DNA of 64,000 bases, taken from an alpha proteobacterium SCGC AAA240-E13 (GTDB lineage: Bacteria > Pseudomonadota > Alphaproteobacteria > Pelagibacterales > Pelagibacteraceae). The translations under genes and the position numbers were made by a program. This document shows, one piece after another, positions 37,352 through 47,645 of this stretch. Within the stretch, counting starts at the first letter, position 1, and every line of letters starts with the position of its first letter. The notes below the pieces were generated by a model. It had not been told where the DNA came from. It was given only the letters and a program-made list of their open reading frames with translations, and did no database searches. The stretch spans positions 31,226-95,225 of the forward strand of contig AZHR01000003.1 of the NCBI GenBank assembly GCA_000504625.1, given 5' to 3'.

Positions 37352-38755
37352 TTAAGAGTGTATTGATCTTTTATCTACAGCAAGCGCAGCTTCTTTAATT
37401 GCTTCTGAATATGTTGGATGAGCATGGCAGGTTCTGGCTATATCTTCAGAGCTGGCACCAAATTCCATTGCTAGAACCATTTCTGCAATCATATCGCCAG
37501 CGTGGGATCCAATAATATGGACTCCTAACATTTTATCACTTTTTTCGTCTGCCAATATCTTAACAAATCCCTCGATTTCATTAATTACTTTTGCTCTTGA
37601 ATTTGCTATAAAGGGAAATTTTCCAATTTTATATTTTATATTTTCTCTAATTAATTGTTGTTCCGTTTTGCCAACTGACGCGACTTCTGGGGAAGTATAA
37701 ATAACTCCTGGAATTATATCATAATTCACATGTCCAGATTGCCCTGCAATTATCTCTGCTACAGCAATTCCTTCTTCTTCGGCTTTATGTGCCAACATTG
37801 GGCCTTTGATCACATCACCAATTGCATAAATGTTTTTAACTGATGTTTGAAATTTTTTACTAACTTGAATTCTGCCTTGATTATCATTTTTTATAGCCAT
37901 TTTTTTTAAGTTAAGCCCATCAATATTTGGTTTTCTTCCAACTGCAATTAATACTTTATCAGCTTGAATTCTTTCTCTTCTATTAGTTTCATTAGATGTA
38001 TAATCTACAATCGCTTTATTTTTTACTACACTAACTGCTGTAACTTTTGAGTTTAATTTAAAATTAATTTCTTGTTTTTTAAGAATCTTTAAATATTCAG
38101 TGGAAATATCTTTATCCATTCCTGGGACAATATGATCTAAAAATTCAATAACTGTTACGTTGGATCCAAGTCTATTCCAAATAGAGCCCATTTCTAACCC
38201 TATATATCCTCCACCAATTATAACTAGTTCTTTAGGTACCTTGTCAAAGGATAGAGCTCCTGTTGATGAAACGATAATTTTTTCATCAATTTTTATGCCA
38301 GGTAAAGAAGTTGGCTTAGAACCAGTGCTAATTATTATATTATTTGTTTTATAAATTTTTTTAGAATTTTTTTCCTGAACAATTATCTCATTATTTGATT
38401 TTAGTGATGCCTTGCCTCTAATATAAGTAACCTTATTTTTTTTAAATAAATATTCAATCCCCTTAGTTAAAACTGTCACTGATCTTTCTTTTGCTTTCAT
38501 CATTTTTGAAAGATTTAAATATATTTTGTTTGTTTCAATGCCTATGTTAGAAAAATTTTTTCTTGCTGCATTGTAATTTTCAGACAAATTTAATAAACTT
38601 TTTGATGGTATACATCCTACATTAAGACAGGTGCCGCCTAATGTATCTCTATATTCTACACATGCTGTTTTAAAACCAAGTTGTGCTGATCTAATAGCAC
38701 AAACATAGCCCCCCGGCCCGCCACCAATTATAACTACTTCGAAAGTTTCGGACAT
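37352..38755 (-). CDS. lpdA: Dihydrolipoamide dehydrogenase (E3)
   Basis: 467 residues. The FAD motif GGGPGG is at 11-16, redox cysteines C43 and C48 are in GGTCLNVGCIPSK, the NAD motif is GGGYIGLEMGS, and the C-terminal HAHPTYSEA carries the catalytic His-Glu. It reoxidises lipoamide of the 2-oxoglutarate dehydrogenase complex and probably of other lipoyl complexes. It lies two bases downstream of sucB. Confidence 0.97.
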   Translation of the reverse strand: MSETFEVVIIGGGPGGYVCAIRSAQLGFKTACVEYRDTLGGTCLNVGCIPSKSLLNLSENYNAARKNFSNIGIETNKIYLNLSKMMKAKERSVTVLTKGIEYLFKKNKVTYIRGKASLKSNNEIIVQEKNSKKIYKTNNIIISTGSKPTSLPGIKIDEKIIVSSTGALSFDKVPKELVIIGGGYIGLEMGSIWNRLGSNVTVIEFLDHIVPGMDKDISTEYLKILKKQEINFKLNSKVTAVSVVKNKAIVDYTSNETNRRERIQADKVLIAVGRKPNIDGLNLKKMAIKNDNQGRIQVSKKFQTSVKNIYAIGDVIKGPMLAHKAEEEGIAVAEIIAGQSGHVNYDIIPGVIYTSPEVASVGKTEQQLIRENIKYKIGKFPFIANSRAKVINEIEGFVKILADEKSDKMLGVHIIGSHAGDMIAEMVLAMEFGASSEDIARTCHAHPTYSEAIKEAALAVDKRSIHS

Positions 38756-38757
38756 AA

Positions 38758-40167
38758 TTACAATTGCAAAAATAGCCTTCTTGGTTCTTCTAAATGTTCT
38801 TTAATACATTTTAAAAAAGAAACTGAGTCTTTTCCATCGATAATTCTGTGATCATAAGACAAAGCTAAGTACATAATTGGTCTTGATATAATTTTACCTT
38901 CTTTTGTAATTGGTCTTTCAACTATATTATGCATACCTAGAACACCAGATTGAGGAGGATTCAAAATTGGAGTTGAAAGCATAGATCCATAGACTCCTCC
39001 ATTACTAATTGTGAAGGTCCCACCTTGAAGATCTTGAATGCTTAATTTGCCATCTTTAGCCTTATCAGAAATGATTTTTATATTTTTTTCAATATCCGCA
39101 AAAGACATTTCGTCTGCACTTCTTAATACAGGTACAATTAATCCTCTATCAGTTCCAACTGCAAAACTTATATTGTAAAAATTTTTATAAATAATATTTT
39201 CTTTATTTATTTCAGCATTCATTGCAGGAAAATTTCTTAATCCTACAACACATGCTTTTACAAAAAATGACATAAAGCCTAATTTAATTGAGAATTTTTT
39301 TTGAAAATCTTCTTGGTAATCTTTTCTCATTTGAATAATGTTGCTCATATCAACTTCATTAAATGTTGTTAAAATAGCTGCATTTTCTTGAGCTTCTTTT
39401 AATCTTTTAGCTATTGTTAATCTAAGCCTGGTCATCTTAATCACTTCCTGAGAACCATGCTTAATTTTTCTTTCAGAAGGTTTTGGAAGTTCACTCATTA
39501 ATTTAATAATATCACCCTTTAAAATCCTTCCGCCTCTCCCAGTTCCTTGTATATTGTTCAAATCTATTTTTTTTTCATCGACAATTTTACGCACTGCTGG
39601 AGACAATACTTTTGATAAATCTTTGCTTTGAAAAGATTCTTGATTTTCTAATACCTCTTTATTTAAAGTTAAAGATTCCTCTTTTGGTTCTAATACCTCT
39701 TGATCTAAAGTTAAAGATTCCTCTTTTGGTTCTAATACCTCTTGATCTAAAGTTAAAGGTTGATCCAAAACCAAAGTTTGTTCAACGCTTCCATTTTGGT
39801 TTTCTGATTTTTCTTCATCAAAAATTGATGGTTTTTTTTCGTCACTAGAAATTGCATTTTTTACTTCTTTAACACTTTTTCTTTTTTTTTCTCTTTTTTT
39901 TGTTTTAACAATTGGTACAACATTTTCACCATGTAAACTTATTGTTCCCAACAAAGCTCCTACTTCAACGATATCTCCATTTTTAAAATTGATTTTTGAT
40001 ACTATACCTTCTGCAGGAGATGGCACCTCTACATTGACTTTATCAGTTTCAAGTTCAACTATTGGTTCGTCTAATTTGACCTTTTCTCCAGAATTTTTTA
40101 GCCATTTTGAAATGGTTGCTTCGGTGATACTTTCACCGAGAGCTGGCACAATAATGTTTTCGCTCAT
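38758..40167 (-). CDS. sucB: 2-oxoglutarate dehydrogenase E2 (dihydrolipoamide succinyltransferase)
   Basis: 469 residues. A single lipoyl domain (1-75) has the lipoylated K43 in ELETDKVNVEV. A long acidic linker (about 90-185) contains tandem repeats. The E3/E1-binding domain lies near 190-230 (LSPAVRKIVDEKKID, GTGRGGRI). The catalytic domain (about 240-469) ends with the active-site SYDHRIIDGKD. It transfers the succinyl group to CoA. It sits between sucA and lpd, as expected for a complete 2-oxoglutarate dehydrogenase operon. Confidence 0.97.
   Translation of the reverse strand: MSENIIVPALGESITEATISKWLKNSGEKVKLDEPIVELETDKVNVEVPSPAEGIVSKINFKNGDIVEVGALLGTISLHGENVVPIVKTKKREKKRKSVKEVKNAISSDEKKPSIFDEEKSENQNGSVEQTLVLDQPLTLDQEVLEPKEESLTLDQEVLEPKEESLTLNKEVLENQESFQSKDLSKVLSPAVRKIVDEKKIDLNNIQGTGRGGRILKGDIIKLMSELPKPSERKIKHGSQEVIKMTRLRLTIAKRLKEAQENAAILTTFNEVDMSNIIQMRKDYQEDFQKKFSIKLGFMSFFVKACVVGLRNFPAMNAEINKENIIYKNFYNISFAVGTDRGLIVPVLRSADEMSFADIEKNIKIISDKAKDGKLSIQDLQGGTFTISNGGVYGSMLSTPILNPPQSGVLGMHNIVERPITKEGKIISRPIMYLALSYDHRIIDGKDSVSFLKCIKEHLEEPRRLFLQL
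39646..39770. repeat. 42-bp tandem repeats in the sucB linker
   Basis: The segment TTCTAATACCTCTT recurs at 39646, 39688 and 39730, exactly 42 bp apart, with nearly three units. On the coding strand this gives the 14-residue unit SLTLDQEVLEPKEE, repeated and then degrading to SLTLNKEVLENQE, covering about residues 133-174 of the E2 linker. The period keeps the reading frame. Confidence 0.92.
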
Positions 40168-40174
40168 ATATTAG

Positions 40175-43069
40175 TCACTTAAAAGCCTTTTCTATTATTT
40201 CTTTCTGCTGTGCAAGATGTTTTTTTAGATATCCTGTGGCTGGTGAAGCCGCAGGTTTTCTTCCAATATACTCAACTTTTAGATTTTTTGTCTTTATATG
40301 ATCCAAAGTCCATTCAACATAATTTCTTGCTGCATTCCAAGCACCCATGTTTTTGGGTTCTTCTTGACACCAATAAAAACTTGCATTTTTTTTAAATCTT
40401 TTTAAATGTTGAGCCAATGTCTTTACCGGAAACGGATATAGTTGCTCTATTCTAATCAAAAACACATCATCTTTTTTTATTTTTTCTCTTTCTTTTAAAA
40501 GATCAAAATAGATTTTTCCAGAACACAAAATTACTTTTTTAATTTTTTCATCTTTTTTTAGTTTAATCAAATCATAGCCTCCAACATCAGCATGGTCTAG
40601 AAGAACTCTATGAAAAGTATTTTTTCTGCTAAAATCATCTAAATTTGAAATACATTTAGTATGTCTTAACAAGGATTTTGGAGTCATAATTATTAATGGT
40701 TTTCGAAAATCTCTATGAATTTGTCTCCTCAAAGCATGAAAGTAGTTTGCAGGTGTTGTGCAATTCATCACTTGAATATTTTCCTGAGCACAGAGTTGTA
40801 GGAATCTTTCTAATCTTGCAGAAGAATGTTCGGGACCTTGTCCTTCATAACCATGGGGTAATAATATTACTATTCCACTTCCTCTCGACCATTTTCTTTC
40901 TCCTGAAGTAATGAATTGATCAATTACAACTTGAGCTCCATTTGCAAAATCACCAAATTGTGCTTCCCAAACTACTAAAGTTGTTGGCTCAGAAAGAGCA
41001 TAACCATGTTCAAAGCCCAGTACAGCCAGTTCGGATAATAAACTATCAATTACTTCAAAGTTTTTCTGTTTTTTTGAAATATTATTTAAAGGAGTATAAT
41101 AATTATTATTTTTTTGATCTCGAATTACTGAATGCCTCTGACTAAAAGTTCCTCTACCTGAATCTTGGCCAGACAGTCTTACGGGGTAGCCTTCATCTAA
41201 AAGAGTAGCAAATGCTAATTGTTCCGCAGTAGACCAATCAAATCCTTTACCACTTTCAAACATTTTTTTTTTGTTATCAAAAATTTTTCTTATTGTAGGA
41301 TGTACATCTAAATCTTTTGGGAAAGAGGTAATTTTCTCGCCAATTTTTATTATCTTTTCAACACTTACTCCTGTAACACCTCTTTTGTCTTTTCCTTTCT
41401 CAGGTCTGAATCTTGACCACACTCCTTCAAACCATTCCAATTTTGGTTTATATTCTTTTGCATTTTTAAATTGTTCATCAAGAAGATTTTTAAACGCTGT
41501 CTTCATTTTGCTAAATTCTTTTTCATTAATTATTTTTTCAGTGATGAGTTTTTCAGCATACACATTTAAAGTTGATGGATGTTTTTTAATCTTATGATAC
41601 ATAATTGGTTGAGTAAAAAAGGGTTCATCACCTTCATTATGACCAAATCTCCGATAACAAATCATATCTATTACCACATCCCTGTTAAATTTTTGTCTAA
41701 ACTCCATTGCAATTCTTGCGCAATGAACAACTGCTTCTGGATCATCACCATTAACATGTAAAATTGGTGCTTGAACCATTTTTGCAATATCCGACGGATA
41801 TGGTGAAGACCTTGCAAATCTTGGACTTGTGGTAAAGCCTATTTGATTATTTACAATAATATGTATTGTTCCTCCCGTATTGTGTCCTTTGAGACCAGAC
41901 ATTGCAAAACATTCAGCTACCACTCCTTGACCTGCAAAAGCGGCGTCACCATGGATTAAAACTGGAACAACTTTTTGTCTTTTTAAATCTTGATGAAAAA
42001 ATTGTTTGGCACGAGTTTGACCAAGTACTACAGGATTAACAGCTTCCAAATGAGAGGGATTATCTGTCAAACTGATGTGAACTACATTACCATCAAATTC
42101 TCTATTTGATGAAGCACCTAAGTGATATTTTACATCTCCTGTGGAGTCTATTATTGAAGTGTCAAATTCACCTGCAAACTCATTAAAAATTCTTTTGTAA
42201 GATTTCTGTAACAAGTTTGCCAATACATTTAATCTACCTCTATGTGGCATTCCAATTTTGACTTCTTTAATACCGAACTGGCCTCCACGTTTTATTATTT
42301 GTTCTAGGGCAGGAATTAATGATTCTCCACCATCTATGCCAAATCTTTTTGTACCTACAAATTTAACCGCTAAAAATTTTTCAAAACCTTCCGCTTGAAT
42401 CAATTTATTTAGGATAGCTTTTTTTCCACTAACAGTGAAATTAATTTTATTTTCTTTTTTTTCTATTCGCTCTCTAAACCACGTTTTTTCAGTAGGGTTT
42501 TCAATGTGCATATATTCAGCACCTATTGTTTGACAATAGGTCGATCTAAGGAATGAAAGGATTTCTTTAATTGTAGCATACTCCCGATCCAAATATCCGT
42601 TAAGATAGATTTGTTTATCATAATCTTCTTTATTAAATCCATGATTAGATGGATGAAGATCAATAAGATATTTTCTTTCCATCAATCTTAAAGGATCAAG
42701 ATTTGCATTAAGATGTCCTCTAATTCTATAAGCTCTTATGAGTGCAATAGCTTTTACAGATTGCTCTTTTTCTTTTTCATAATCTTTTCGCGAATATTGA
42801 AACTTATCATTGGATTTGTTTGTAAAAAATTTTTCTTGATCTATTATTTTTGTAATATCAATTTTGTTAGGTGTCCAACTAGGTCCTTGAATTTCATTCA
42901 GAATATATTTTTTTTCTTCACCTAGCCCATCAAAAAATTCTTTCCAACCTTGTGGCAATCTTGAATCGTTGCTAACATACTTTAAATACATACTCTCAAT
43001 AAAAGTACTATTACTTTTGTTCAAAAAAGAAGTTTTTTCGTAAATTGAATTATCTTTAATAGCTGACAT
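40175..43069 (-). CDS. sucA: 2-oxoglutarate dehydrogenase E1
   Basis: 964 residues. Thiamine-diphosphate binding motifs are present (GDAAFAGQGVVAECFAM and the following NNQIGFTT region), as is the HNEGDEPFFTQP segment and the transketolase-like C-terminal half (VVWEAQFGDFANGAQVVIDQ). It decarboxylates 2-oxoglutarate and passes succinyl to E2. It lies 37 bp downstream of sucD. Confidence 0.97.
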   Translation of the reverse strand: MSAIKDNSIYEKTSFLNKSNSTFIESMYLKYVSNDSRLPQGWKEFFDGLGEEKKYILNEIQGPSWTPNKIDITKIIDQEKFFTNKSNDKFQYSRKDYEKEKEQSVKAIALIRAYRIRGHLNANLDPLRLMERKYLIDLHPSNHGFNKEDYDKQIYLNGYLDREYATIKEILSFLRSTYCQTIGAEYMHIENPTEKTWFRERIEKKENKINFTVSGKKAILNKLIQAEGFEKFLAVKFVGTKRFGIDGGESLIPALEQIIKRGGQFGIKEVKIGMPHRGRLNVLANLLQKSYKRIFNEFAGEFDTSIIDSTGDVKYHLGASSNREFDGNVVHISLTDNPSHLEAVNPVVLGQTRAKQFFHQDLKRQKVVPVLIHGDAAFAGQGVVAECFAMSGLKGHNTGGTIHIIVNNQIGFTTSPRFARSSPYPSDIAKMVQAPILHVNGDDPEAVVHCARIAMEFRQKFNRDVVIDMICYRRFGHNEGDEPFFTQPIMYHKIKKHPSTLNVYAEKLITEKIINEKEFSKMKTAFKNLLDEQFKNAKEYKPKLEWFEGVWSRFRPEKGKDKRGVTGVSVEKIIKIGEKITSFPKDLDVHPTIRKIFDNKKKMFESGKGFDWSTAEQLAFATLLDEGYPVRLSGQDSGRGTFSQRHSVIRDQKNNNYYTPLNNISKKQKNFEVIDSLLSELAVLGFEHGYALSEPTTLVVWEAQFGDFANGAQVVIDQFITSGERKWSRGSGIVILLPHGYEGQGPEHSSARLERFLQLCAQENIQVMNCTTPANYFHALRRQIHRDFRKPLIIMTPKSLLRHTKCISNLDDFSRKNTFHRVLLDHADVGGYDLIKLKKDEKIKKVILCSGKIYFDLLKEREKIKKDDVFLIRIEQLYPFPVKTLAQHLKRFKKNASFYWCQEEPKNMGAWNAARNYVEWTLDHIKTKNLKVEYIGRKPAASPATGYLKKHLAQQKEIIEKAFK

Positions 43070-43106
43070 GATTTATTTATCCCATATTAACATAAATATC
43101 GAATTA

Positions 43107-43982
43107 TCAATTATGAAGTTTATACAACAGTGTACTACCAATTTCTGCGGGGGATTTGGCAATTGTAATTCCGCATGATTTCATAACTCTTATTTTTTCT
43201 TCAGCGCTACCTTTTCCTCTTGCGATAATTGCGCCTGCATGACCCATTCTTTTTCCTGATGGAGCTGTAATGCCTGCAATAAACCCGACAACGGGCTTTT
43301 TAATAGTATGATTTTTTAAAAATTCTGCTGCTTCTTCTTCTGCGGTACCACCTATTTCTCCTATCATTAATATCGATTTTGTTTCTGAGTCTTTTAAAAA
43401 AAGATCTAAACAATCTATAAAATTTGTACCATTAATTGGATCACCACCAATTCCAACACACGTAGATTGGCCCAGACCATTTTCTGTTGTTTGGGCAACT
43501 ACTTCATATGTTAATGTTCCTGATCTAGAAATTATACCTACTGATCCTCTTTTGTGTATATTTCCTGGCATAATTCCAATCTTACATTCTTCGGGTGTTA
43601 TTATTCCTGGGCAATTAGGCCCGATTAAGCGACTTTTTGATTGAGATAAATTGGATTTAACTTTTAACATATCCAATACAGGTATTCCTTCTGTAATACA
43701 AACTATAAGTTTCATTTTACTATCAATTGCCTCAATAATTGCGTTGGCAGCAAATTTAGCAGGAACATAAATCATAGTCGCTGTGGCTCCGGTTGATTTT
43801 TTTGCTTCTTCGACTGTATTAAAAACAGGTAAGTTCAAATGTTTTTGTCCGCCTTTTTTTGGTGTTACACCTCCAACTAATTTGGTTCCATATTTTATTG
43901 CTTGTTCAGAATGAAAAGTTCCATGAGAACCTGTAAAACCTTGACAAATTAATTTTGTGTTTTTATCAACCAAGATTGACAT
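43107..43982 (-). CDS. sucD: Succinyl-CoA synthetase alpha subunit
   Basis: 291 residues. The CoA-binding Rossmann start (CQGFTGSHGTFHSEQAI) and the phospho-histidine motif GHAGAII are clear. It makes ATP or GTP from succinyl-CoA with SucC, one base upstream. Confidence 0.97.
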   Translation of the reverse strand: MSILVDKNTKLICQGFTGSHGTFHSEQAIKYGTKLVGGVTPKKGGQKHLNLPVFNTVEEAKKSTGATATMIYVPAKFAANAIIEAIDSKMKLIVCITEGIPVLDMLKVKSNLSQSKSRLIGPNCPGIITPEECKIGIMPGNIHKRGSVGIISRSGTLTYEVVAQTTENGLGQSTCVGIGGDPINGTNFIDCLDLFLKDSETKSILMIGEIGGTAEEEAAEFLKNHTIKKPVVGFIAGITAPSGKRMGHAGAIIARGKGSAEEKIRVMKSCGITIAKSPAEIGSTLLYKLHN

Positions 43983-43983
43983 A

Positions 43984-45144
43984 TTATTTTATTGCTTCAA
44001 CAATTTTTTTTGCCGCGTCTCCTAAATTATTAGCAGATATAATTTTTAAATTTGAATTGGATAATATTTTTTTTCCTTCTTGAAAGTTTGTACCAGCTAG
44101 TCTGACTACAAGTGGAACCGAAATTTTAGTTTTTTTAGCTGCATCAACTATACCTTGAGCTAAAATATCACATCTCATTATTCCCCCAAAAATATTAATT
44201 AAAATACCTTTGACTGATTTGTCTAATAAAATTATTTTAAATGCTGCAGCAACTTTTTCTTTAGATGCACCTCCTCCAACATCTAAAAAATTTGCAGGTT
44301 CCTCTCCATACAATTTAATAATATCCATTGTTGCCATTGCAAGACCCGCTCCATTAACCATACAACCAATTTTTCCATTTAATTTTATATATGATAAACC
44401 ATATTTGCTTGCTTCGATTTCTATGGGATCTTCTTCACTTAAATCTCTTAGTTTTAAAATTTCGGGATGTTTATATAAGCCATTATCATCAAAATTTATT
44501 TTTGCATCTAAACACAAAGGATTTCCATCTTTGTTTATAACTAATGGATTAATTTCTATTAAATTTGCATCGGTTTTTATAAGTGTCTGATAAATTGACT
44601 GAACTATTTTTTTGACTTGATCTTTTGATGAATTTTTTAAATTAAAAATAGAAACGATTTTATCGGCTTCTTCATTTGAAATTTGTTTTTTATAATCCAA
44701 CCTATAGGTAATTATTTCATTTGGATTTTTTATTGCAACTTCTTCTATATCCATGCCACCTTGTGCACTTGATATAAAAGCAATTTTTGAACTAGTTCTA
44801 TCTACTAAACATGATAAATAAAATTCTTTGTTAATCTCTGTGGCTTCTTCAATATATAATCTTTTAACTTTCTTACCCTTTGATCCCGTTTGGTGAGTTT
44901 TTAAAAATTTTCCAAGCAAATTTGATGATTCTTTTTCTAAATCACTTAAATTTTCCAAAATTTTTATTCCTCCAGCTTTACCTCTGCCACCTGCATGAAT
45001 TTGGGCTTTTAAAACATATTTTTTAGTTTTAAGTAATTTTATCTTGTGCTTTATTTCCTCAGTAGAAAAAACAACTATACCATTAGGAACAGGGACTCCA
45101 AATTTTTTTAATAATTCCTTTGCTTGATGTTCATGAATATTCAT
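43984..45144 (-). CDS. sucC: Succinyl-CoA synthetase beta subunit
   Basis: 386 residues. An ATP-grasp domain begins MNIHEHQAKELLKKFGVPVPNG, with QIHAGGRGKAGG and the EINPLV motif. The C-terminal part has NIFGGIMRCD, the subunit-contact region. Together with SucD it is the TCA-cycle substrate-level phosphorylation step. Confidence 0.97.
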   Translation of the reverse strand: MNIHEHQAKELLKKFGVPVPNGIVVFSTEEIKHKIKLLKTKKYVLKAQIHAGGRGKAGGIKILENLSDLEKESSNLLGKFLKTHQTGSKGKKVKRLYIEEATEINKEFYLSCLVDRTSSKIAFISSAQGGMDIEEVAIKNPNEIITYRLDYKKQISNEEADKIVSIFNLKNSSKDQVKKIVQSIYQTLIKTDANLIEINPLVINKDGNPLCLDAKINFDDNGLYKHPEILKLRDLSEEDPIEIEASKYGLSYIKLNGKIGCMVNGAGLAMATMDIIKLYGEEPANFLDVGGGASKEKVAAAFKIILLDKSVKGILINIFGGIMRCDILAQGIVDAAKKTKISVPLVVRLAGTNFQEGKKILSNSNLKIISANNLGDAAKKIVEAIK

Positions 45145-45160
45145 TGTTCTATTTTTAAGG

Positions 45161-46120
45161 TTATTTTAATTCTGGATCAATTTTACAGGCTGATAACCAT
45201 AAGTTATTTACCGCACTAATGGATTTTTCAAATTGTTTTTTTTCTCCGCTATTAAGTGTTATTTCCTTAATTTCCTCTACACCATTTCGTCCAATAATTA
45301 CTGGAACTCCAGCATATAAATTTTTAACACCATACTCTCCCTTTAGATAGGCAGCGCATGGTAATAATTTTTTTTGGTCTTTTAAATATGATTCTGCCAT
45401 TTCAACTCCTGAAGCTGCTGGTGCGTAGTAAGCGGAGCCCTTGTCTAAAAATTTAATTATTTCTGCTCCTCCATCTCTCGTTCTTTGAATAATTTGATCT
45501 AATTTTTCTTTTGAAATTTTTCCTTCGGATATTAACGTTTCCAAAGACTTTCCTAAAACTTTAGTATATCTAGGTAAAGGAACCATTGTATCTCCATGTC
45601 CACCCATCACTAGAGCTTCGATTTGTTTTACTGGAACATTGAGTTCTAAAGATAAAAACAATTTAAATCTTGAAGTGTCTAGCACTCCCGCCATTCCAAC
45701 AACTTTATTCGAAGGCAATTCAGAATATTTTTGAAAAGCCATTACGATAACGTCCAAAGGATTAGTGATGCAAATTACAAATGCATTGGGAGCATTTTTC
45801 TTTATTCCTTCACTAACTTGTTTTATAACTTTTAAATTAATTTCTAAAAGATCATCTCTGCTCATACCTGGTTTTCTTGGAATTCCAGCAGTTATAATGA
45901 TTACATCTGAAGATTTAATATCCTCGTATTGATCGGTACCAATTAATTTAACATCAAATCCATCCACAGATGAAGATTGAGCAATATCTAAAGCTTTTCC
46001 TTTAGCAATTCCCGATACAACATCAAACAAAACAACATCTCCTAGTTCTTTTAAACCGATCAAATGAGCTAATGTTCCACCAATTTGTCCGGCACCAATT
46101 AAAGATATTTTTTTTTTCAT
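45161..46120 (-). CDS. mdh: Malate dehydrogenase
   Basis: 319 residues from ATG 46118-46120 (MKKKISLIGAGQIGG). The frame opens 19 codons earlier inside mmsA, but those residues lack family character and the NAD-binding strand begins right after the chosen start. The active-site MGGHGDTMVPL histidine and NPLDVI motif are those of lactate-dehydrogenase-like MDH (about 320 residues in alphaproteobacteria). It oxidises malate to oxaloacetate. It is two bases from mmsA. Confidence 0.96.
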   Translation of the reverse strand: MKKKISLIGAGQIGGTLAHLIGLKELGDVVLFDVVSGIAKGKALDIAQSSSVDGFDVKLIGTDQYEDIKSSDVIIITAGIPRKPGMSRDDLLEINLKVIKQVSEGIKKNAPNAFVICITNPLDVIVMAFQKYSELPSNKVVGMAGVLDTSRFKLFLSLELNVPVKQIEALVMGGHGDTMVPLPRYTKVLGKSLETLISEGKISKEKLDQIIQRTRDGGAEIIKFLDKGSAYYAPAASGVEMAESYLKDQKKLLPCAAYLKGEYGVKNLYAGVPVIIGRNGVEEIKEITLNSGEKKQFEKSISAVNNLWLSACKIDPELK

Positions 46121-46122
46121 TA

Positions 46123-47616
46123 TTATTTCATTGTTGGCATTACAAATTCTGGATTTGATCTTATTCCAGATGGCCATCTAGAAGTAATTGTCTTAAGTTT
46201 AGTATAAAATCTTACTCCTTCAGGACCGTGCATATGTTGATCTCCGAACAAAGATCTTTTCCAACCACCAAAACTATGAAATGCTACTGGTACAGGTATA
46301 GGTATATTTATTCCCACCATTCCAATTTTAATTTTGTTAGCAAAAGTTCTGCCAACGTCACCATCTCGAGTATAAATGCTGGTACCATTTCCAAATTCGT
46401 GGTTATTTACTAAATCCACTGCCGAATTGAAATCCTTAACTCTAACAACGGAAAGTACGGGACCAAATATTTCCTCTTTATAAATTCGCATATTTTTTTC
46501 TACGTGATCAAAAAGACAACCTCCAATAAAAAAACCTTTTTCAAAACCTTGAAGTTTTATATTTCTGCCATCAACAACTAGTTTTGCACCTTCTTTGACT
46601 CCAAGGTCAACGTAACCTTTGACTTTTTCTAAATGTTCTTTTGTAACTAGAGGACCCATTTCTGAAGTTTTATCTGAACCTGGTCCAACTTTAAGTGCCT
46701 CAACTTTTTTTGATAGTTTATCTACTAGTTGATCTCCAACTTTGTCAACTGCAACCGCAACAGACTGTGCCATACATCTTTCTCCTGCAGATCCATAGGC
46801 AGCACCCATCAAACCATTGACAGCTTGATCAAGATCACAATCTGGCATTACAACACAATGATTTTTTGCTCCACCCAATGCTTGTACCCTTTTTTCATTC
46901 TTCGCGGCATTCTCATATATATATTTTGCAATAGGCGTTGAACCAACAAAGCTTATAGCTGCAACATCTTTATTAGTTAGTAATGCATCCACAACTTCTT
47001 TGTCTCCATTAACAATATTAAAAACTCCATCTGGTAATCCAGCATCTTTAAATAGTTGAGCTAATTTTAGAGAGCAAGATGGATCTTTTTCTGAAGGTTT
47101 TAATACGAATGTGTTACCACACGCTATGGCTATTGGAAACATCCACATTGGTACCATCGCCGGAAAATTAAATGGAGTAATTCCAGCACAAACCCCCAAA
47201 GGCTGTCTGATCGACCAACTGTCAATTTCTGTACCTACATTCTCTGTAAATTCACCTTTGAGTAAATTTGGAATCCCACAAGCAAATTCAACGACCTCCA
47301 AACCTCTCGTTAAAGATCCTTTTGCATCTTCATAAACTTTTCCATGCTCGGAAACTATAAGTTTGGATATTTCATCCGAATTTTTTTCTATCAATTCTTT
47401 AAATTTAAAAATTACTCTAGCTCTTTGTATGGGTGGTTTATTAGACCAATCAATAAAAGCCTCTTTGGCTTTTTGAACTGCTAAATCTACATCTGTTTTT
47501 GAACCTAAATTAACTTCTGATGTTTGTTCTCCTGTTGCTGGATTAAATACCCTAGAAGTTCTTTGTGAAGAACCTTTAAGAATCTTGCCATTTACGAAAT
47601 GTTGAATTAAATTCAT
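46123..47616 (-). CDS. mmsA: Methylmalonate-semialdehyde dehydrogenase (CoA-acylating)
   Basis: 497 residues of the aldehyde dehydrogenase superfamily. CoA-type features include TPFNFPAMVPMWMFPIA, the nucleophile in GSAGERCMAQS, and the C-terminal GIRSNPEFVMPTMK typical of MmsA. It converts methylmalonate semialdehyde or malonate semialdehyde to propionyl-CoA or acetyl-CoA. It lies between sdhB and mdh, so its product goes straight to central carbon metabolism. It could serve valine, beta-alanine or 3-hydroxypropionate degradation. Confidence 0.9.
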   Translation of the reverse strand: MNLIQHFVNGKILKGSSQRTSRVFNPATGEQTSEVNLGSKTDVDLAVQKAKEAFIDWSNKPPIQRARVIFKFKELIEKNSDEISKLIVSEHGKVYEDAKGSLTRGLEVVEFACGIPNLLKGEFTENVGTEIDSWSIRQPLGVCAGITPFNFPAMVPMWMFPIAIACGNTFVLKPSEKDPSCSLKLAQLFKDAGLPDGVFNIVNGDKEVVDALLTNKDVAAISFVGSTPIAKYIYENAAKNEKRVQALGGAKNHCVVMPDCDLDQAVNGLMGAAYGSAGERCMAQSVAVAVDKVGDQLVDKLSKKVEALKVGPGSDKTSEMGPLVTKEHLEKVKGYVDLGVKEGAKLVVDGRNIKLQGFEKGFFIGGCLFDHVEKNMRIYKEEIFGPVLSVVRVKDFNSAVDLVNNHEFGNGTSIYTRDGDVGRTFANKIKIGMVGINIPIPVPVAFHSFGGWKRSLFGDQHMHGPEGVRFYTKLKTITSRWPSGIRSNPEFVMPTMK

Positions 47617-47645
47617 AAATATATAGAAATGATTTAATTAAGCTC

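Noticed and set aside
39646..39770. Possible CRISPR-like array
   Set aside because: The units are contiguous 42-bp tandem copies coding for protein in frame; there are no unique spacers.
39612..39848. Plus-strand open frame with repeats opposite sucB
   Set aside because: It is the antisense shadow of the E2 linker repeats.
46121..46177. 19-codon N-terminal extension of malate dehydrogenase inside mmsA
   Set aside because: The NAD-binding strand starts just after ATG 46118-46120; the extra residues are out-of-frame mmsA coding sequence.
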